Assembly (NCBI GenBank): GCA_028276145.1
Contig: JAPYWX010000046.1
Location: forward strand, 1-10,325
Direction of reading: 5' to 3'
DNA length: 10,325 nucleotides
From: Spirochaetota bacterium
GTDB taxonomy: Bacteria; Spirochaetota; Brevinematia; DTOW01
How positions within the stretch are numbered: the first letter of the stretch is position 1; the number at the start of each line of letters is the position of its first letter. The position numbers and the translations under genes were made by a program. Below the pieces are notes generated by a model. The model ran no database searches and had not been told where the DNA came from. It worked only from the letters and a program-made list of their open reading frames with translations. Shown piece after piece: positions 1-5,881 of the stretch.

Positions 1-257
1 CAGAAATCGTAAATATGTTGAAATATACTCAGGTTATTGTAGATTTTGTTAATACATTAGAGCACCTTGTACTTGTTGGGATGAAGGAATTCAATGATAA
101 TTTGAAGGTAGGTGTAGCTCTAGGTAGCGAAGTATTTTCTTTACAGTCTCACCTTTCGGATACTGTTAAGATGTTAGGCGAGAATATTTATTTTATCGAA
201 GAGGTGTTAAAAAATCGGGATTTCCCAAGTTTGAAAAACTTTGAATTAAAGTTTTAG
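1..257 (+). CDS. 3' end of an unrecognised protein gene, truncated by the window edge
   Basis: The frame is open from base 3 to the TAG at 255-257, so the ATG at 15 is probably internal. It has no ribosome binding site before it, and codons GAA ATC GTA AAT precede it in frame. About 84 residues are visible. They are mostly amphipathic and look helical, with a hydrophobic stretch (VIVDFVNTLEHLVLVG), no cysteines and no catalytic motif I recognise. The end is charged (KNFELKF). The stop lies 26 nt before the ahcY start, which suggests the two genes share a transcript. No function can be assigned from this fragment, and the full protein is needed. Confidence 0.6.
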   Translation, partial: EIVNMLKYTQVIVDFVNTLEHLVLVGMKEFNDNLKVGVALGSEVFSLQSHLSDTVKMLGENIYFIEEVLKNRDFPSLKNFELKF

Positions 258-283
258 TATCATTTTTCTAAAAGGAGGATTCT

Positions 284-1537
284 GTGGAATATCACATTAA
301 GAATATAAATTTGGCTGATGAAGGTTTAAACCGAATAATGTGGGCATATAGAGACATGCCGGTTCTTAGAATGATAAGGGAGAGGTTTGGTAAAGAAAAA
401 CCTCTTAGGGGGATAAAGATATCTGCTGCTTTGCATGTTACTACTGAAACTGCTAATCTAATGATAACTCTCAAGGAAGGAGGAGCTCAGGTTTACCTTT
501 GTGCCTCCAATCCTCTTTCTACTCAGGATGATGTTGCAGCTTCACTTGTTAAACATTTTGATATTCCCGTTTTTGCGATTAAAGGTGAGGATAGAGATAC
601 ATATTATAAACACATAAGAGAAGTTCTCTCGGTGGAGCCAAATATAACAATGGATGACGGTGCTGACTTGGTTTCTACTCTTCATTCTGAGATGAAAGAT
701 AAGATAAAGAATATTATCGGGGGGACTGAGGAGACAACGACGGGTGTTATAAGGTTAAAAGCAATGGCGAAAGAAGGAGCACTTCTTTATCCTATAATAG
801 CAGTTAACGATGCTATGACAAAACATATGTTTGACAATAGGTATGGTACAGGTCAGAGTACTATAGACAGTATAATGAGGTCAACCAATAGGCTTATTGC
901 CGGTAGATACTTCGTAGTTGCTGGTTATGGATGGTGTGGAAAGGGAGTAGCTTCTAGAGCTAGGGGAATGGGTGCTAGAGTTATTGTAACTGAAGTTGAC
1001 CCTATAAGGGCTCTTGAGGCTGTAATGGATGGCTTTGAAGTTATGCCAATGTCTGAGGCTGCTAAAATAGGTGACATTTTTGTAACTGTTACAGGAGATA
1101 AGAATGTCATAACAAAAGAACACTTCTTGAGTATGAAGGACGGAGCTATAGTTGCTAATTCAGGACATTTTGATGTAGAGATTGATATAAGATCTCTGGA
1201 GGAGCTAGCATCAAGCAAGAAAGAAATAAGGAAAGGAGTAACGGAATACGATATCAACGGCAAAAAAATATACCTTCTTGGTGAAGGTAGACTTGTCAAT
1301 TTGGCTAATGCTGAGGGACACCCAGCAAGTGTAATGGATATGTCCTTTGCAAATCAGGCTTTGAGTGTCGAGTACTTAGTGAATAATAAAGGTAAGCTAA
1401 GCGTTGGGGTTTATCCAGTACCAGAGGAGATAGACAAAAAGGTGGCACAACTTAAACTCGAGAGTATGGGCATAAAGATAGATTCTTTGACAGAAGAGCA
1501 GATTAAGTACCTTTCTGATTGGAAGGAAGGAACTTAA
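284..1537 (+). CDS. ahcY: S-adenosylhomocysteine hydrolase (adenosylhomocysteinase)
   Basis: This cytosolic NAD-dependent enzyme splits S-adenosylhomocysteine into adenosine and homocysteine, removing the product inhibitor of methyltransferases. The 417-aa protein shows the family motifs in order: HVTTETANL (51-59), SNPLSTQDD (75-83), DDGADL (124-129), EETTTG (149-154), NDAMTKHMFDN (175-185), the Rossmann loop GYGWCGKG (214-221) with acidic E237 after the next strand, GHFDVEID (294-301) and EGRLVNLANAEGHP (334-347). By alignment from memory, H51, D125, E150, K180 and D184 match the catalytic and substrate residues of the human enzyme. The GYGWCG loop and an end at SDWKEGT, without the Lys/Tyr tail of mesophilic enzymes, point to the Thermotoga/archaeal type. 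The GTG start at 284 is set by AAAGGAGG at 271-278. The next gene begins 4 nt after the stop, so the two are probably co-transcribed. Confidence 0.97.
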   Translation: MEYHIKNINLADEGLNRIMWAYRDMPVLRMIRERFGKEKPLRGIKISAALHVTTETANLMITLKEGGAQVYLCASNPLSTQDDVAASLVKHFDIPVFAIKGEDRDTYYKHIREVLSVEPNITMDDGADLVSTLHSEMKDKIKNIIGGTEETTTGVIRLKAMAKEGALLYPIIAVNDAMTKHMFDNRYGTGQSTIDSIMRSTNRLIAGRYFVVAGYGWCGKGVASRARGMGARVIVTEVDPIRALEAVMDGFEVMPMSEAAKIGDIFVTVTGDKNVITKEHFLSMKDGAIVANSGHFDVEIDIRSLEELASSKKEIRKGVTEYDINGKKIYLLGEGRLVNLANAEGHPASVMDMSFANQALSVEYLVNNKGKLSVGVYPVPEEIDKKVAQLKLESMGIKIDSLTEEQIKYLSDWKEGT

Positions 1538-1541
1538 GCAG

Positions 1542-2699
1542 GTGAAGGGAATATACATTCATATACCGTTTTGTAGTAAGAAGTGCATATATTGCGATTT
1601 TACGGTTTTTGATACAAATAACAGGTTTTTAGAGGAGCTTTTTAAGGAATATACCGATTTGGTTTGTGTTGAGATTGATTTAAGATTTCAGGAAATTTTG
1701 AATAATAAAGATTTTAAAACCTTGTACATCGGTGGAGGTACACCATCTTTCATAGGAGTTGAGAATTTATTAAGAATTTTGGATAAAATCTTTTTGTATG
1801 TTCCTTTTAGTCAGTTCGAAGAGATAACAATTGAGGCTAATCCTGAGGATGTTTCACTGGATTTCGTAAAGAGGATAAAAGAGATGGGCATTAGTAGGGT
1901 TAGTCTAGGGATACAGAGCATGAGCGAGAAAGCTTTAGAAAAGCTTTCTAGAAGAAACACACCTCAAATCAATCGTACTGCTTTGGAAAATTTGGCTAAT
2001 GTTGGATTTGATAATATTAATGTTGATTTGATTTTTGATGTACCTCAGGTACCTTTAGAGGATGTTATTAATTCTCTTGATGTTGTTTTGCAGTATAACG
2101 TAGTTAAGCATGTGTCTGCGTATGGCTTAACGGTTGAGGAATTTACTCCTTTGAAACTTTTTGTTGACAGAGGGATAATAAAATATGGTTCATCTTTTGA
2201 AGAACAGTTTATTGCTATTCATGAATATTTGACTTCTAGGGGTTTTAGACATTATGAGATTTCAAATTATGCTATTCCTGGGTATGAATCAAAACATAAC
2301 TTGTTGTATTGGAGGAGACAGGAGTATTTGGGAATAGGTGTTTCGGCATGTGGGTTTGTTAGAAGGGGAGATAGTTCAGAAAAGAGATATCAGAATGTAT
2401 TGTCTATCAATGCTTATAGGGATATGCTCTTTAGGGGAGAGTTACCTGTAAGGTATGAGGAGTTTCTGACTCGTAATGAAGCTTTTGATGAACTGGTGAT
2501 GCTAGGGCTTAGGACATCGGAAGGGATAGATTTGGAGCAAGTTCGGACTTTTGTTGATGATGAAAGGTATAACATATTTTTAGCTAAAGCCAACAATTTT
2601 ATTTCTCAGGGATTTCTTGAACTTTGTGATAGGAAATTGATACCAACTTTAAAGGGATGGATAATACACAATTCTTTGGTTTTTGAACTCACTTCTTAG
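1542..2699 (+). CDS. hemW: HemW-like radical SAM protein (coproporphyrinogen III oxidase-like family)
   Basis: HemW proteins carry a SAM-bound [4Fe-4S] cluster and act as haem chaperones. Many are misannotated as coproporphyrinogen oxidases. The 385-aa protein starts almost directly with the cluster motif CxxxCxxCDF (C11, C15, C18). It then shows GGGTPS (64-69), EANPED (98-103), GIQS (123-126), EISNYA (239-244), the HemW-typical HNLLYWR (252-258) and YLGIGVSACGF (262-272). A small helical C-terminal domain follows. The fourth cysteine of the HemN-type CxxxCxxCxC motif is Phe here, as in HemW. Two usual HemW stretches have drifted: the YGLPGQ-like segment reads FDVPQV (165-170), and the GPGAH-like turn reads GVSAC (266-270). 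The GTG start at 1542 is 4 nt after ahcY and follows a GGAAGGAAGG ribosome site at 1521-1530 inside the ahcY end. The family is sure; haem-chaperone function is inferred. Confidence 0.88.
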   Translation: MKGIYIHIPFCSKKCIYCDFTVFDTNNRFLEELFKEYTDLVCVEIDLRFQEILNNKDFKTLYIGGGTPSFIGVENLLRILDKIFLYVPFSQFEEITIEANPEDVSLDFVKRIKEMGISRVSLGIQSMSEKALEKLSRRNTPQINRTALENLANVGFDNINVDLIFDVPQVPLEDVINSLDVVLQYNVVKHVSAYGLTVEEFTPLKLFVDRGIIKYGSSFEEQFIAIHEYLTSRGFRHYEISNYAIPGYESKHNLLYWRRQEYLGIGVSACGFVRRGDSSEKRYQNVLSINAYRDMLFRGELPVRYEEFLTRNEAFDELVMLGLRTSEGIDLEQVRTFVDDERYNIFLAKANNFISQGFLELCDRKLIPTLKGWIIHNSLVFELTS

Positions 2700-2772
2700 G
2701 GTAATTCTCTTTAATCTGTAGTAAGGGGCGGAAATCTTTTAGGTGGTTGTTAATCATTTGTAGCAGAGTATT

Positions 2773-3996
2773 TTGAACATATATAATTATACGATGTTAA
2801 ACAAGTATGATGAGGTTATTGTAAAGGTTGAAGAGATTTTAAAAGAGGCGCTTTGTGAGTGTACTACTGAGGATGGAACTAAGGTTTATACCAGGTATGT
2901 TATACCTGATGAAGTAGTTAAGGTTAAGATATTTTCAACTAAGCCATACTATTATGGTGATGTGGTTGAGGTGGTTTCTCCTTCTCCTTTGAGAGTTCAG
3001 CCTGCTTGTAAGTATTTTGGGCAGTGCGGTGGCTGTGATTTACAGATGTTGCCTTATCGTGAGCAACTTAAGGTTAAGAAACAAATATTACTTAAAGAAT
3101 TTCAAAAAGAAATTGAAGGTTTTGATGTTAGTATCGTAGAAGACGTTGTTCCTTCACCGAAGGAGTTGAATTATAGAAACAGCGTAATGTTTAGAGTGGA
3201 CCCAAAAAGGAAGAAGATTGGTTTCTTGAAAAGGGACACAAATATTTTGATAGATATAGATGAGTGTAAAATTTCGTCTGAGTTTATAAATTATGCTCTC
3301 AAGAGGGTAAGAGAGCAAAAGAATTTCCCACCACATGTATTTAAGGTTAGGAGTACTAACACGGGGGATGTCGTTGTTAATCAAATAGAGACTGAGGAGT
3401 TTGAGGATAGGGATGTGATAGAGAAGGTCAGGGTGGGGGATATGGAATTTTCGTTTAAGATATCTAGAGAAAGTTTCTTTCAGGTAAACAGTTATATGAT
3501 TCCGATATGGCTTAGTCATATAAGGGAGGAGGTGAAAAAGTCAAAATGTGATAAGTCTTTGGGCTTGGACTTATACGCTGGTGTTGGGCTCATATCATTT
3601 TTTGTTTCTGATTTGTTTGAAAAGGTGATAGGTGTTGAGATAAGTAGGACTTCTGTGAGGAATGCAAAAGAGAACATAGCTATGAACAATATAAAGAATG
3701 TAGAAATACTTGAGGGTGATGTTGCGAGTTATATAGATACTATGCCTGTTGGTGATATTGTTATTGTTGACCCCTCTCGTAATGGAATTGAGGTGAAGGT
3801 TATAAATTCTATTGGTGAGAGACACAAAAGAGAAGGTAAGCCTAGAAAAATAATATACTCTTCGTGCAACTATGAAACAATGATAAGGGATTTGAAACTA
3901 CTCATTTCCTTGGGTTATAGGGTAGAAAAGGTTATACCTTTTGATATGTTTCCACAGACACATCACTTAGAGCTTGTAGCGGTGTTGTCCGACTAA
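2773..3996 (+). CDS. rlmD: 23S rRNA (uracil-C5)-methyltransferase, RlmD/RumA (TrmA) family
   Basis: This SAM-dependent enzyme methylates C5 of a uridine, most likely in 23S rRNA. The N-terminal ~70 residues resemble a TRAM RNA-binding domain. The [4Fe-4S] motif of the RlmD-type branch follows: C79-x5-C85-GG-C88, with C165 (DECKI) as the likely fourth ligand. The methyltransferase domain has SRESFFQVN (231-239), the SAM loop DLYAGVGL (266-273), DPSRNGI (333-339) in place of DPPRxG, the nucleophile C365 in SSCNY, and HHLELVAVL with E400 as the likely base. At 407 aa it is close to the usual family length. The start is uncertain: the TTG at 2773 follows only a weak purine run, an ATG lies at 2794, and an in-frame TAG at 2761 excludes anything longer. 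RlmCD or another C5 site is possible. The 3' end overlaps the convergent sigma-54 activator gene by 30 nt. Confidence 0.9.
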   Translation: MNIYNYTMLNKYDEVIVKVEEILKEALCECTTEDGTKVYTRYVIPDEVVKVKIFSTKPYYYGDVVEVVSPSPLRVQPACKYFGQCGGCDLQMLPYREQLKVKKQILLKEFQKEIEGFDVSIVEDVVPSPKELNYRNSVMFRVDPKRKKIGFLKRDTNILIDIDECKISSEFINYALKRVREQKNFPPHVFKVRSTNTGDVVVNQIETEEFEDRDVIEKVRVGDMEFSFKISRESFFQVNSYMIPIWLSHIREEVKKSKCDKSLGLDLYAGVGLISFFVSDLFEKVIGVEISRTSVRNAKENIAMNNIKNVEILEGDVASYIDTMPVGDIVIVDPSRNGIEVKVINSIGERHKREGKPRKIIYSSCNYETMIRDLKLLISLGYRVEKVIPFDMFPQTHHLELVAVLSD

Positions 3997-4986
3997 GTTT
4001 TTTTGAATATTGTACTTTTTCATTTTCCTCATGAGGGTATTTCTGTGCATTCCTAGGGCAGCAGCAGCTTTGCTAATGTTGAAGTTGAAAATTTTTAAAA
4101 AGTGTAGTATTTTTTCTTTTTCCGGGATGTAATCTTCGTAATCAGAACTTAGGTAAGTTGGTAGTGTAGTTTTTTTAGTGAAGGAGTAGGGAACATGTAG
4201 GGCGTATTCGTGTATAGTCTCAAGTCTTAGTACTCCGTCTTCAGATAGTAGAACACCTCTTTCTATGAAATTTGAGAGTTCTCTAACATTTCCAGGGAAT
4301 GGATAGTTCATAAGAAACTCTATGTATTCGTCTTCTATTTTTAATATTTTTTTGTTTTCTCTTTTTGAGAAAACATCAACGAAGTGGTAGAGTAGTGGTA
4401 TTATGTCTTCTCTTCTTTCCCTTAGTGGGGGTATATATATAGATACAACGTTTATTCTGAAGAATAGGTCTTCTCTAAAGTTGCCTTTCTTAACTTCTTG
4501 GAAGAGGTCTTTGTTAGTTGCTAGGATTAGTCTAGCGTCAACGGGGATGTATTCTGTGCCTCCGACTCGTACTATCTTTTTTTCTTCTATGACACGTAGT
4601 AGTTTGACTTGGGTGAGTAGTGGTATCTCACCGATTTCGTCAAGGAATAGAGAACCTTTGTTTGCCAGTTCGAATAATCCTAATTTCCTTTTTGTTGCTC
4701 CTGTGAAGGCTCCTTTTTCATGTCCGAAGAGTTCGCTTTCAAGTAATGTTTCTGGAATTGCTGCACAGTTTATTTTTATGAATGGTCCATTTGCTCTTTT
4801 GCTTAGTTTGTGTATTGCTTCCGCAAAAAGTTCTTTACCGACACCACTCTCACCTTGTAGCATCACTATGGAATCAGAAGAAGCTATACTTAGAACTCTT
4901 TTAAAAACATCTATTATAGCTTCAGATTCACCTACTATCCCTAAAGATTTCATCATTCTTTTAAGCTCATCCTTAGAGAATGTCAT
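3967..4986 (-). CDS. Sigma-54-dependent transcription activator without a sensor domain (PspF-like layout)
   Basis: This is a bacterial enhancer-binding AAA+ ATPase that remodels RNA polymerase holding sigma-54. The 339-aa protein begins almost directly with the AAA+ domain: GIVGES (16-21), Walker A GESGVGKE (45-52), the sigma-54 contact loop GAFTGA (92-97), Walker B GSLFLDEIGE (111-120), arginine-finger region FREDLFFRINV (170-180), LRERREDI (188-195) and sensor II PGNVREL (231-237). A linker leads to a Fis-type helix-turn-helix at about 289-329 (ISKAAAALGMHRNTLMRKM). There is no receiver, GAF or PAS domain, so activity must be controlled by a partner protein or by its amount. The ATG at 4986 has a well-placed GAGGTG ribosome site 5 nt upstream. 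It lies 125 nt downstream of fliQ on the same strand, so a flagellar role is plausible but only inferred from position. Confidence 0.93.
   Translation of the reverse strand: MTFSKDELKRMMKSLGIVGESEAIIDVFKRVLSIASSDSIVMLQGESGVGKELFAEAIHKLSKRANGPFIKINCAAIPETLLESELFGHEKGAFTGATKRKLGLFELANKGSLFLDEIGEIPLLTQVKLLRVIEEKKIVRVGGTEYIPVDARLILATNKDLFQEVKKGNFREDLFFRINVVSIYIPPLRERREDIIPLLYHFVDVFSKRENKKILKIEDEYIEFLMNYPFPGNVRELSNFIERGVLLSEDGVLRLETIHEYALHVPYSFTKKTTLPTYLSSDYEDYIPEKEKILHFLKIFNFNISKAAAALGMHRNTLMRKMKKYNIQKNLVGQHRYKL
3978..4004 (+). terminator. Weak possible intrinsic terminator at the end of the rlmD-like gene
   Basis: The last codons of the gene can fold as AGCGG-TGTTGT-CCG(A)CT, a 5-bp stem with one bulged A (3978-3994). 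Seven T residues follow at 3998-4004. Part of this T run encodes lysine codons of the overlapping minus-strand gene, so it may be there for coding reasons only. Confidence 0.3.
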
Positions 4987-5111
4987 ATATACACCTCACA
5001 ATACCTCTAAGATAAATATAAAACTGTAGACCTTTTAAACTCAAGAGAGGATTTAGTTGAAAAGAATATTTTAGAAGAGGTATCGTCTTTTTTGGAATTC
5101 CAAGTTTTATG

Positions 5112-5384
5112 TTATCTTATTCCTGTTACCATCAAATCAAATAGCCTTAAAGTGAAGTCTGTAAATATTCTTATTAGTATTGGTCCTAGAAATATTAATA
5201 GTAGCCCTATTGCTATGAATTTGGGAACGAATGTTAATGTTTGTTCCTGTATTGATGTTGTGGCTTGGAGTATACTTATTATTAGACCTACTAAGAGTGA
5301 AACAATTAGAAATGGTAGTGATAAAATAGCAGTTTGAATTAGGGTTTCATTCATTATCCTCAGTATCAATCCTAATTCGTTCAT
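5112..5384 (-). CDS. fliQ: Flagellar export apparatus protein FliQ
   Basis: FliQ is a small inner-membrane protein of the flagellar type III export gate, which also contains FliP and FliR. The protein has two hydrophobic spans, about residues 14-38 and 58-80 from the chosen start. Between them is the family signature GLIISILQATTSIQEQTLTF followed by PK, very close to known FliQ sequences. The frame opens further upstream with a TTG at 5420. Starting at the ATG at 5384 gives 90 residues and places GLIISILQ at the position seen in E. coli and B. subtilis FliQ (89 aa). A second ATG at 5354 has a better GAGGAT ribosome site but would clip the N-terminus. A TTGAAA-N18-TACAAA promoter-like pair lies just upstream but would leave almost no leader for the ATG at 5384. 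fliP and fliR are not adjacent, which is unusual outside lineages with scattered flagellar genes. Confidence 0.93.
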   Translation of the reverse strand: MNELGLILRIMNETLIQTAILSLPFLIVSLLVGLIISILQATTSIQEQTLTFVPKFIAIGLLLIFLGPILIRIFTDFTLRLFDLMVTGIR

Positions 5385-5430
5385 AAAGTATTTGTAAATG
5401 ATAGGATAGAGTTTTTTCAATGTGCTTTAA

Positions 5431-5566
5431 CACATTACTTTAAGTGGCCCTACACTCCCATCCTATTAGTTGTATAGAGGTTTTAACACCTCTCTTCACT
5501 TTATAAAGAAAGTCTTCGCCTCTCTGTGCTCTCTGAAGTATCAAAATAAAGAAGTGCCTTAGGCAC
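5431..5566. repeat. Degenerate direct repeat, copy A (partner at 5595-5690)
   Basis: This segment matches 5595-5690 in the same order: CACATTACTTTAAGT against CACCTTACTTTGAGT, a CCC-rich stretch, AGAAAGTCTTCGCCTCTCT against AGAGAGACTTCGTCTCTCT, TCTCTGAAGTATCAA against TCTCTGTAATATCAA, then GAAGTGC and a palindrome cluster. Copy A carries about 36 extra bases around a hairpin, AGAGGT-TTTAAC-ACCTCT (5476-5493). Its version of the copy B purine-rich hairpin (5507-5525) has two mismatches. Confidence 0.6.
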
Positions 5567-5594
5567 AAGTGATTTAATCACAAGGTGTCTTTAG

Positions 5595-5690
5595 CACCTT
5601 ACTTTGAGTAGTCCCACCTGCCCTAGCTATTTGAAGAGAGACTTCGTCTCTCTTCAATCTCTGTAATATCAAGAGAAGTGCTTTAAGCAC
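5595..5690. repeat. Degenerate direct repeat, copy B (partner at 5431-5566)
   Basis: This is the better-preserved copy of the duplicated unit. It begins in the right arm of the palindrome at 5584-5598, runs through TTACTTTGAGT and a CCC-rich stretch, contains the perfect hairpin at 5631-5657, and ends in the first GTGCT palindrome of the third cluster. A possible third copy, more diverged, may run from about 5709 to 5801, with hairpin GAGGGAT-GCATT-ATCCTTC (one wobble) at 5739-5757 before the fourth palindrome cluster. Confidence 0.6.
5631..5657. other. Perfect 12-bp hairpin with TTC loop
   Basis: TTGAAGAGAGAC and GTCTCTCTTCAA pair fully around a three-base TTC loop closed by C-G. This is the strongest secondary structure in the fliQ-purL interval. 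No T run follows on either strand, so it does not look like a standard intrinsic terminator. It lies more than 220 bp from either neighbouring start codon. Confidence 0.8.
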
Positions 5691-5820
5691 AAGTGCTTTA
5701 AGCACAAAGTGCTTTAAGTACCTTGTCACTAAAATTCTGAGGGATGCATTATCCTTCCTTAACCTTATAAAAAAGTGCCTAGGCACAAGTGCTTTAAGCA
5801 CGAAATTTTTTAAGTAGAAT

Positions 5821-5849
5821 TGTAGGTATTTGAGTAAGTGTGTAGGTAT
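5821..5849. repeat. Two 9-bp direct repeats (TGTAGGTAT) upstream of purL
   Basis: TGTAGGTAT occurs at 5821-5829 and 5841-5849, 20 bp apart start to start (about two helical turns) and about 33 bp before the purL start. This spacing would suit a dimeric regulator binding one face of DNA, but two copies of a 9-mer in AT-rich DNA can arise by chance. A weak promoter-like pair overlaps (TTGAGT at 5830-5835 and CAAAAT at 5854-5859). Confidence 0.35.
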
Positions 5850-5881
5850 CATTCAAAATTTTGTAAAAAGAGGCTTATTGT

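Larger units (their letters stand above)
5422..5801. repeat. Clustered array of GTGCT-TTA-AGCAC-type palindromes
   Basis: Nine related short palindromes lie in four groups. Group 1: 5422-5433 (GTGCTTTAACAC, one base lost). Group 2: 5554-5566 (GTGCC-TTA-GGCAC), 5569-5581 (GTGAT-TTA-ATCAC) and 5584-5598 (GGTGT-CTTTA-GCACC). Group 3: 5678-5690 and 5693-5705 (both GTGCT-TTA-AGCAC) and 5709-5721 (GTGCT-TTA-AGTAC). Group 4: 5775-5786 (GTGCCTAGGCAC) and 5789-5801 (GTGCT-TTA-AGCAC). Within a group, units repeat about every 15 nt with AA between them. Arms change in matched pairs, and one unit keeps pairing through a G-T wobble. This suggests the hairpin rather than the sequence is kept. I do not recognise the family; it could be a dispersed REP-like element or a regulatory leader. 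Confidence 0.8.
5385..5881. other. Gene-free region between divergent fliQ and purL, filled with hairpins
   Basis: This 497-bp interval has no convincing coding sequence. The one longer frame, on the minus strand at 5574-5852, is a low-complexity product of the palindromes (repeated LKALV-like peptides). The interval holds at least nine short GTGC-type palindromes in clusters, three larger purine-rich hairpins, a degenerate direct duplication, a 9-bp direct repeat near purL and the purL ribosome site. No tRNA or known riboswitch fold was recognised; in particular, the conserved loops of the purine riboswitch were not seen. Confidence 0.75.

Noticed and set aside
2700..2772. Short gap between the HemW-like and RlmD-like genes, checked for RNA genes or a terminator
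   Set aside because: No stable hairpin, T run or tRNA-like fold was seen.
4403..5029. A 208-codon plus-strand reading frame
   Set aside because: It is the complement of the sigma-54 activator gene, which has full motif support. The peptide is Ser/Leu-rich, as expected for an antisense frame.
5385..5420. A longer FliQ beginning at the TTG at 5420
   Set aside because: It would add 12 residues beyond the family's normal length and has no ribosome site. The ATG at 5384 aligns with known FliQ starts.
5723..5752. Promoter-like TTGTCA-N18-CATTAT upstream of purL
   Set aside because: The -10 half is weak, and it lies among the hairpins with no support for a start there. Such matches are common by chance in AT-rich DNA.
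5574..5852. A 92-codon minus-strand reading frame in the fliQ-purL interval
   Set aside because: Its peptide is mostly repeats such as LKALV produced by the palindromes. It has no ribosome site, and the sequence is better explained by hairpin conservation than by coding.
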